Shown here: positions 45,394 through 54,300 of the stretch, piece by piece
Position numbering within the stretch: position 1 is the first letter of the stretch
Layout of the letters: each line of letters starts with the position of its first letter
Source: Kitasatospora sp052076145
GTDB lineage: Bacteria > Actinomycetota > Actinomycetes > Streptomycetales > Streptomycetaceae
Assembly: GCF_052076145.1 (NCBI RefSeq)
Contig: NZ_CP197246.1
Coordinates: 5,704,001 to 5,768,000 of the forward strand
Length of the DNA stretch: 64,000 nt
Reading direction: 5' to 3'
Position numbers and translations under genes: made by a program
The notes under the pieces: model-generated
Database searches by the model: none
The model's input: only the letters and a program-made list of their open reading frames with translations
What the model was told of the DNA's origin: nothing

Positions 45394-48300
45394 ATGGCTG
45401 TCGAACTTCCCGAGCCCCTTCAGTGGATCCTGCTGCTGCTCGCCGGTACCCGTTGGCCCGAAGCCGACGAGGGCGAGCTGCGGGACATGGCGGCAGAGTG
45501 GCGCAAGGCCGCCGACGACCTGGAGCACGCCGCCAGGTCCTCCGACAGTGCCGTCCAGCGGGCCCTGGACGGCCAGCAGGGCAACGCCGCCGAGGCGCTG
45601 GGCAAGCACTGGGCGCAGTTCACCACCGGCAAGGGCACCGAGCAGGACCCTGGCTACTTCCCCGGCACCATCCAGGCCTGCCGTGGCATGGGCGACATGC
45701 TGGAGGGCATGGCCAACTCGGCCGAGACCGCGAAGATCCAGATCATCGCGCAGCTGGGCATCCTGGCCTTCGAGATCGCGACCGCAGAGGCTGAGGCCCC
45801 GTTCACGGCGGGTGCCTCGCTGCTGGAGATCCCGGCCGCGATCGCCATCGGGCGCGAGGCCGTCACGGTGATCCTGAAGAAGCTGCTCCAGGAGGCCCTC
45901 AAGCACGCGATCAAGATGGGCGTCCAGATGGGCGCCATCAACCTGATGGCGCAGACCATCGAGCTCGCGGAGGGCCACCGCAAGAGCATCGACGTCAAGG
46001 AGCTCGGCCAGGCGGTCGAGGGCGGTGCGATCTCCGGTGCGATCGGCAACCAGCTCGGCAAGGAGCTCGGCGCGGTCGGTGGCAAGGTGCTGCCGAAGGG
46101 CGCGATGGAGTCGCTCGGCGGCAAGGTGGTCCACGGCGCGGCGACCGGTGTCGGCACCGACGTGCTGACCCAACTGGCGATGACCGGCAAGGTGGATCCC
46201 CACAGCCTGCTCGGGTCCGGTCTCTCCGGTGGCGCGGGTGTCGGCCTGCACGCGGGGGCCAAGGGCCTTCGCGACCACTTCAACGGCCCGCCGAAGTTCG
46301 CCCCGCCGCACACCGAGATCGGTGGCTCGGCGACGGCGGGCGAGGGCGGCCCGGCGTCGTCCACCCAACACGGTGCGGGCCCCGACCTCGCCGGGGCCGG
46401 GTCGGGCAGCCGCCCGGACGAGGGCTCGGCGTCCGGCGCGGTCGGCTCGTCCGGCTCGTCTGCCTCGGACCGCAGCACCTACCACGGGCCTGACGGGTCG
46501 TCGTCCGAGAAGGGCAGCTCCGGCGGCCTGACACCGTTCGGCTCCGACCGCCCGTCCGGCGCCGAGCCCGGCGCAGGCGGCGGCGGTTCGGGCCTGGGCG
46601 CGAACCGGCCGTCCGAGAACACCGGCAGCGCAGCCCCGCTGCCGCACGAGGCTCCCGCGCCGGGGCCGGTGGGTGACCGGCCGCTGGGTGGCGGCGCGCT
46701 GCCGCACGAGGCTCCTGTGTCGGAGCCGGTTGCCGTTCGTGACGGCCTGTCGACCCCGGAGCCGGTGGCTGAGCGGCCGTCGGGTGACTCGCCGCAGTTC
46801 GTACGGGAGGCTGCGCCTGAGCCGGTTGCCTCGCATGACGTCCCGCCGGCGCGGGAGCCGGTGATCGAGCAGCCGGTTCGTGGTGAGACGGTCGTGCCGC
46901 ATGAGGCTCCTGTGTCGGAGCCGGTTGCCGTTCGTGACGGCCTGTCGACCCCGGAGCCGGTGGCTGAGCGGCCGTCGGGTGACTCGCCGCAGTTCGTACG
47001 GGAGGCTGCGCCTGAGCCGGCCGGCTCGCATGATGTTCCGCCGATGGGGGAGCCGGCGGTTGAACAGCCGGTCCGTGGTGAGACGGTCGTGCCGCATGAG
47101 GCTCCTGTGTCGGAGCCGGTTGCCGTTCGTGACGGCCTGTCGACCCCGGAGCCGGTGGCTGAGCGGCCGTCGGGTGACTCGCCGCAGTTCGTACGGGAGG
47201 CTGCGCCTGAGCCGGCCGGCTCGCATGATGTTCCGCCGATGGGGGAGCCGGCGGTTGAACAGCCGGTCCGTGGTGAGACGGTGGTGCCGCAGGAGCGTGC
47301 GCCCGAGCCGGTTGCTGCTCGTGACGGTCTGTCGACTCCGGAGCCGGCGGTTGAGCAGCCGGTCCGTGGTGAGACGGTGGTTCCGCAGGAGCGTGCGCCT
47401 GAGCCGGTTGCCTCGCATGACGTCCCGCCGATGCGGGAGCCGGTGGCCGAGCGCCCGGTGAGTGGTGAGACCGTTGCGCAGTTCCAGCCGACGGCCGGAC
47501 ATGAGACCGGGTCACCGGGTTACGAGCCGTCCGGTGCCACCGCCGGTGGCGGGCACACCGGTTCGACGCCGAACCTGAACCTGCCCGGTGGTGCCCATCT
47601 GGGCAACGGCGGCGCCATGCCGAGCCTCGGTACGACGCACATCGACGCCGCTCGCCCGGTCGCCGCCCCGCCGCGTCAGGCCGCCGCGCCCGCCGACCAC
47701 CAGAACCCCGTCCCCGACAACGTGGTGCCGCCGGCCGCCGACGCCCCGGCCACCCCCGCAGGTTCGGCCGGTCAGGTGTCGGTTCCACCGCAGTTCGGCC
47801 CGGTGCACTCGACCGGCCCGGTCGGTACGGGCGGCGGCGGCAGCCGGACGGCTCCCCGGCCGGAGGCAGCGCCGCGCCCTGAGAGTTCGGTCCCGCAACC
47901 ACGCCCGGAGGCCCACACCGAGCCGCGCACTGAGCCAGGCGGCAGTCGCTTCCGTACGCAGGAGCAGCGCCAGCGCCAGCAGGAGCGCGAGCAGCGTCAG
48001 CACGAGTTCGTCACCCGCGAACCCAGCACGCCCGAGACGCCGGTCGAGCCGAAGCGCGATGTGCCGACGATGGGTCAGGAGGAGCGTCTGCACACCATCG
48101 GCAACCTCACGCCCGAGGGCCGGCGGAGTCTCGCGACCGACAAGGAGTTCGTCGCCGAGCTGCGCCGGAACTCCACGCCGGACGAGTTCGCCGAGTCGGC
48201 CGCGCACCTGCTGGTGCAGGTCGACCCCCGGACCGAGCAGGGCGGTGCCGCGCGGCACGAGGCCCAGCAGCAGCTGGCCCGGCTGCTGCGCAACCCGGAG

Positions 48301-51300
48301 GTCGCGGAGCGGCTGCTCACCAACGGGGTCGAGGTCGTGGTCGTCCCCAAGGACGTCCGGATGACCGACGTGCCGGCCTTCGGGAACCTCAAGGGCCGTG
48401 GCCTGGGCGGCGACTCCGGTCATGGCCGGACCTGGGACGACGTCCGGGGTTCGGGCGGGCGCAAGGTCGCGATCACCGAGGAGAACCTGCTCGGCGAGAA
48501 GACCACGATCGGCAAGGGTGGCAACTATGCGGACGGGTACTCGACCACCACGCACGAATTCGCCCACGCGGTCCACAAGTTCGGGCTCTCGCCGGAGCAG
48601 AAGCAGCAGGTCCACCAGTCGTTCGAGCAGAAGCGCGCGGGTGACGCGGACCGTACCGCCGAGTGGGCGGACGGTACGCGCCGCGACACGAGCGGCCGGG
48701 ACAGGGAGAACTACAGCTCCACCGACGAGTTCGAGTACTTCGCGCAGGCCACCAACGCGCACCTGTCGACCAACCACGGCAGCGACCCGCTGACCGGTCA
48801 GGACCGGAACAACGGCTCCCACTGGGCAGGTCAGCACGAGCAGACCCTCAAGCCCCTGCTGGATCACCTGTACGGCTCGGACCCGCTCGCCGTGCACACC
48901 GGCGGCCGCGCCAACCCGGTGGACCACACCGAAGCCGTCTCCGGCGTCGGCGACTTCTTCCGCATGGCCGAGGGCCAGGCCCACGACACCCCGGCTCACG
49001 AGACGCCCGTCCCGCCGCACGAGCAGCCTGAGCACGGGCAGCCCGAGCACGGGCAGTCGCAGCGCGAGCCGGGTGCGGAGGAGCAGCCTTCGCCCCCGCC
49101 GCAGGCGGTCAGCATGGAGCACGAGGCGCTGGCGAAGAACGGCATGGACACCCCGGAGCGGCTGGTCGCCCGGCTCGACCAGCGGCTCGGCAACGACCCT
49201 GCCGGTCACCAGCGGGCCGAGGAGCTGCTGGGCGACGGCCGTGAGCACGGCTTCGACGAGGTGCTCAGTGCGTACCTCGATCACGAGGTGCACTCGGAGG
49301 GCACCGGTGAGCTGGTCTGGGCGGTGAACAACGAGGCGTCCCCCGAGACGCTCAAGTACCTGTTCGGCAGCGGCGAGCACGGCCCGGAGGTCATCAAGGA
49401 CCTCGGCAACCCGCCGGAGTGGACGGACCGCCGCGAGTTCGGCAAGTGGTTGGTGACGCTGCCGGTGAAGGACAAGTACCAGACCATCCTGGGCCTCAAC
49501 GAGCTGAACCTCGAAGCCGGGAACAGGCTGCTCTACCTCGGGGCGGGTGCAGACGTCGAGCACCCGCTGATGACCACCGGCGCCAAGGACTTCACCTTCG
49601 TCTCGAAGACCCCGGCGGAGGAGCTGAAGGGTTCTCAGGACGCACTCAAGGCCAGCCTGGAGAAGTACGCGGCCCCCGGTCACGAGGTGACCCTGCGGAC
49701 GGACGAGTCCGGGGTCGACCACTACTCGGTGACCGGGCCGGACGGGAAGTCCGTGCTGGACGTGCGCGTGCACAACCAGGACTACAGCGAGTACCTCGGC
49801 GCGCACCCGGACGAGAAGTTCGGCTTCCTGATGGACAAGGACTCCTGGCTCAAGGACTGGAAGGACCACGACAACGGCGCCCTGATCCAGGACCTCGCCC
49901 CGCACGTGGACGAGAACGGCTACTGGATCAGCGGGACGAGCCTGCCCGAGCTGGACGGCCCGCCGCGCCCCGGCCACCCCGACGCGCCCTTCGGCAACCA
50001 CCCCACCGAGCTCCAGGGCGGCAACTGGAGCGGTGGCGAGCCGCTGCACCTGCGTCAGCGCACCGATGCGCCGGCGGACGAGTTCGTGCACGGCGGCCAG
50101 CAGGAGCCCAACCACGGCTGGGACAAACTCTCGTACATCGTGGGGGACTTCCACGAGGGCGACCGGGTCGGCCAGGACCGCTTCCTGGAGGTGGTCCAGG
50201 AGTTCCGCGACATGGCCGAGTACCTGCCCGACGGCCCGCCGGACTCGGCGGCACTCCGCGACAAGATCATGGAGTGGGCCGGCGGCCGCACCGACGGGTT
50301 CACCCCCGACCCGGACGCCGTCCGACGCGTGCTGGACGGCGCCGACGACTTCAACGAGCCCGCCCCGCCGCCGCCCACCCGCAAGGACTCCCTCGGCCGG
50401 GACAACCCCGTCCGCGTGCCCGAGGAGCAGCCCGCCCCGCCGCCGCCCTCGGCGGGGGAGCGCCGGACCGACCCCGATACCGGCCGGATCCTCCCGGACG
50501 AGGAGAAGGTCAGGAAGGTCACGGACTTCCTCAACAACCGCCCCCAGGGTGACCCCGTACAGGTCGGCATCTCGTACCGGACCGACGGCTTCTCGCGGGG
50601 TAACCCCGGCGGTGCCTACGTCTCCCACGACAAGGCGTCCTGGGAGGGTGCCAAGCCGTCGGAACAGTTGGTGGCAGAGGGCCGGGAGCCCGCTGCCGGG
50701 CAGCCCGACAAGCCGGGCCTGCCCCGCATCGAGCAGGACAGTCTGCCGCCGAACTCGGAGGGCAGCGCCGCCTCGCCGCCCGCCCGGCTCGATGACCCGG
50801 CCGCGCACCTCCAGGACAAGGACCTGCTCTACATCCCCGGTGCGGCGAACGCGAACGACCGCCAGCTGGAGCCGAAGGACGAGCCGAAGCTGAAGGACCA
50901 CAAGCGGGTCGTCAATCCCGTCCCGCTGGAGGACAGGCTGACGGAGCTGCGGAGCGACAAGGAGCGCCTGGAGCAGCTGCAGTCCGACCTGACGGCGAAG
51001 AAGGCGCGGGTCGAGCAGCAGGGCGAGGGTGAGCCTCGGGAGACCTTCAACAAGAAGGAGCGCAACCGCCTCGCGGCCATCCCTGGCGAGCTGAAGAAGA
51101 ACGAAGCCGAGAGCACGAAGGTCGCCAAGGAGGCGGAGAAGGCCCGTCGGGTGTACGACGAGCACCAGCAGCGTGCCTCGTACGAGCTGAAGCTGATCGA
51201 CCACGCACGCAAGACCGGCATGCCGATCCTGGCCGTCTGCGGCGGGTCCTGGCGGCTCGGCGAGAGTTACGGCGCCACCATGGGCACCTTCCCGAAGTCG

Positions 51301-54300
51301 GAGATGGATCAGCACCAGGCCGATGGCTGGAACCTGCGGCACGGCATGACCACCGAGCCGGGGACGCTCCTGCACGGTGTGATCAACCACGGCGGGCCCA
51401 AGGACCCCTCGGGTGCCCCGGTCGTGTCCCAGGTGAACAGCACCCACTGGGCCGCCGTGCTGGAGGAGCAGGGCCTCCTGACCAGTGGGGAGGGGAATTC
51501 CCCGCTGGTGATCTCGGCCCGCGCCAGCGGCACCGAGTCCGCCTCGGTCGAGGCGTTCGAGGGGCGGCACGGTGCCCCGGTCGTGGGCATCCAGTGGCAC
51601 CCCGAGGGCAATCTGCCGGGTATGCAGGGCCGCAACGGCATCGAGGCGCGGCACCCGGAGGACCCCTTGTACCAACAGGAGAGGGAGCAGGGCCGCCAGG
51701 CGGACGCCATCTTCGAGGCGATGACCCAGGCCGGTCAGAGCTACCGCCGCCGCCAGAACATGGTGGAGGACTTCAAGTCGACGTTCGAGCCCCAGGACTA
51801 CGGCGCCGTGGAGCATCCCGGGCTCCGGTCGGACACCGGCGGGCACGACGACGAGCCCTCGCCACCGCCGCCCACCCCGCACGACGAGGACCTGCCGTCC
51901 CCGCCGCCGCCCACCGAGGGGGACATCTCGCGGGCGGGTGACCAGAAGGCGTTGGAGAAGGCCGGGCTCGACCTGCACAACGCGCCGGACGCGCTGCAGG
52001 AGCGGCTGGAGCAGAAGTTCCCCGCCCCCGACGCGGGTGCGCCCGACCGGGTGCGCGAGGCGTTGGCGAACGGTGGTGGCTTCGACGAGGTGCTGAGCGC
52101 GCACCTTGGCCATGAGCTGCACTCGGACGGCACCGGCGATCTGGTGAACGCGATGCAGAACGGTGCGTCGGCGGACACGGTCAAGTACCTGTTCGGCAGC
52201 GGTGAGCGCACGCCCGAGGTGGACCGTCAGCTCGGCTCGCACCCGTCCTGGGTGGAGCCGCGTGAGCTGGGACGCTGGGCCATGGGCGCGAGCATGCAGG
52301 GCCGTAACGAGCCGCTGGTCCGGCTGAACGAGGGCCTGGCGCAGGGTGAGCACGGCGGTGGTTCGCTGCTCTACCTAGGTGGGGACGCCGACATCGAGCA
52401 CGCGCTCTTCACCACCGGCACCAAGGATCTGACCATCGTCTCGACCGACCCGAACGTGTCGGACCGGACGCAGTTCCTGGAGTCCACCGGCAGTGTCGTC
52501 CGGGAGAAGCTGGAGAAGTACGCCCCGGGCCACACCGTCACCGCCGAGCCGATCGGCACCGACGGCACCCACTTCTCGGTCAGGGACGCCGAGGGCAACT
52601 CGGTCATGGACGTGCGCTACCACGCCCAGACGTACGACGAGTTCCTGCACGGCAGCGGCGCGGACAAGAAGTTCGACTTCCTGATGGAGAAGGACTCCTG
52701 GTTCGGTGACTGGAAGCCGACCCACGCCGAGGTGGTCGGCTCGATCGGCGGCGCGCTGAAGGACGGCGGCCACTGGATCGGCGGCTTCGAACCGGGGCTG
52801 AGCGCCGGCACGGACCGGCTCTTCCAGGACCGCACCGAGGAGTTCACGCCGGACGGCCCGGCTCACTGGGGCGGCCAGGAGCGGCTGAACGTCCGTCAGC
52901 GGGTGGAGGACCAGGGCGCGCCCCGGCAACCCGGCGACGACCAGGGGGTGCTGGAGACCTGGGACAAGGCCAACATGGTGCTCAAGGGCTACCCCGCGGT
53001 CGAGGGCATGAGCGTCGGGGCCTTCCACGAGGAGGTCGTGCAGTCCGTCGCGGACTACGTGCTCACCAGCCTGCCGGAGAACCAGCGGCACACCGGCGCC
53101 GTCGCCGGAAAGCTCGCCGACTGGTTCGAGAAGGCCGGCAACCAGCGGCCGGACCCGGCCGCCATCAAGGAGATCCTCGACCGGGCCGACCCGTACGAGG
53201 ACGAGCCCTCACCCCCGCCGCCGGGCCCGGACTTCCAGCCCGGCCCGGTGCGGCCCGCCGACCACGCTCCGGAGGACATCGGACACGTACCGCCCACGGG
53301 CGGCCGCAAGCGCGGGCGCGACGAGGAGCCGCCCACGGACGGCGACGAGCACGCCGTGGCCGAGCCCCGGCCGGAGGTCAAGCGCCCGCGCACCCGCGCG
53401 TACGAGGACTCCCCGGCGGTCCGCGAGAGCCGGGGGCTGCGGCCGCCGACGGCGGAGCAGCAGGACGCCGTCCGGCAGGCCACCGGCGGGGAGCGGTTCC
53501 CGAAGCCCACCCCCGAGCTGCTCCAGGCCGTCAACCCGCACGGGCGCAGCCTCGACGGCAGCAGTCTGCACAGCTGCCTGGAGGCCACCGACGCGCTGCG
53601 CGACACCCACTACGGGCGTCCGCGCCCGTCGGACGTCCCGCTGACGGGGCGTCCCGAGACCGATGCCGCCTGGACGCTGCTGAAGCGCGCCGAGGCCCCG
53701 CGCTCCTTCGGCGACGGCCGGACGGGCATCGAGGCCCTGGTCCGCCAGGTCCGCGAAGGCGGTCCGGGCACCTTCTCGACCGTGCTGCTCGGCAGGCGCG
53801 GGAGCGAGGGCCACGCGCTGGCCCTGATCCACGGTGAGGACGGCGTCCTGCGCTGGGCCGACCCCTCCACCGGTTCGGTCCGGACACTGGAGGAGCAGCC
53901 CATCCCGCCGCGCTTCGGCAACGGTGACCACGTCTGGGCCGCGACCGCGGGCCCGGCGGAGGAGCACGTCCCGGGCGGCGAGCACGACCCCGACATGTTC
54001 GGTGCGGACGCCCCCGAGTTCGGTGCGCTGCCGCCGCTCCCGCCCGCTGAGCACGCCGCGCTGGTGCATGACCTGCACCAGGACCCGGTGGCGACGCTCC
54101 AGGACCGGATGATCTCCTCCGACCCGGTGCGGGGCCTGCGGGCCCGGCACGAGGGGCAGTTGGACGAGAACCAGATCCCGATGCTGCTGAAGTGGATCGA
54201 GGGCCGGGAGGGGCCCGAGCCCCGGCCGACCACGCACTGGTACGTCCTGACCCCGGACCAGGGCCGGGAGACCCCGGACCGGACCGCCTTCCAGATGACG

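Noticed and set aside
46702..47480. Possible CRISPR array
   Set aside because: Units are 195 bp, directly tandem, in frame and translated; there are no unique spacers and no cas genes.
42133..47502. 1789-codon minus-strand open frame opposite cassette 1
   Set aside because: It crosses four plus-strand genes that have paralogs with conserved protein sequence; the antisense product only mirrors their repeats.
47512..52353. 1613-codon minus-strand open frame opposite the giant toxin
   Set aside because: Antisense to conserved catalytic motifs; leucine/valine/arginine-rich without domains.
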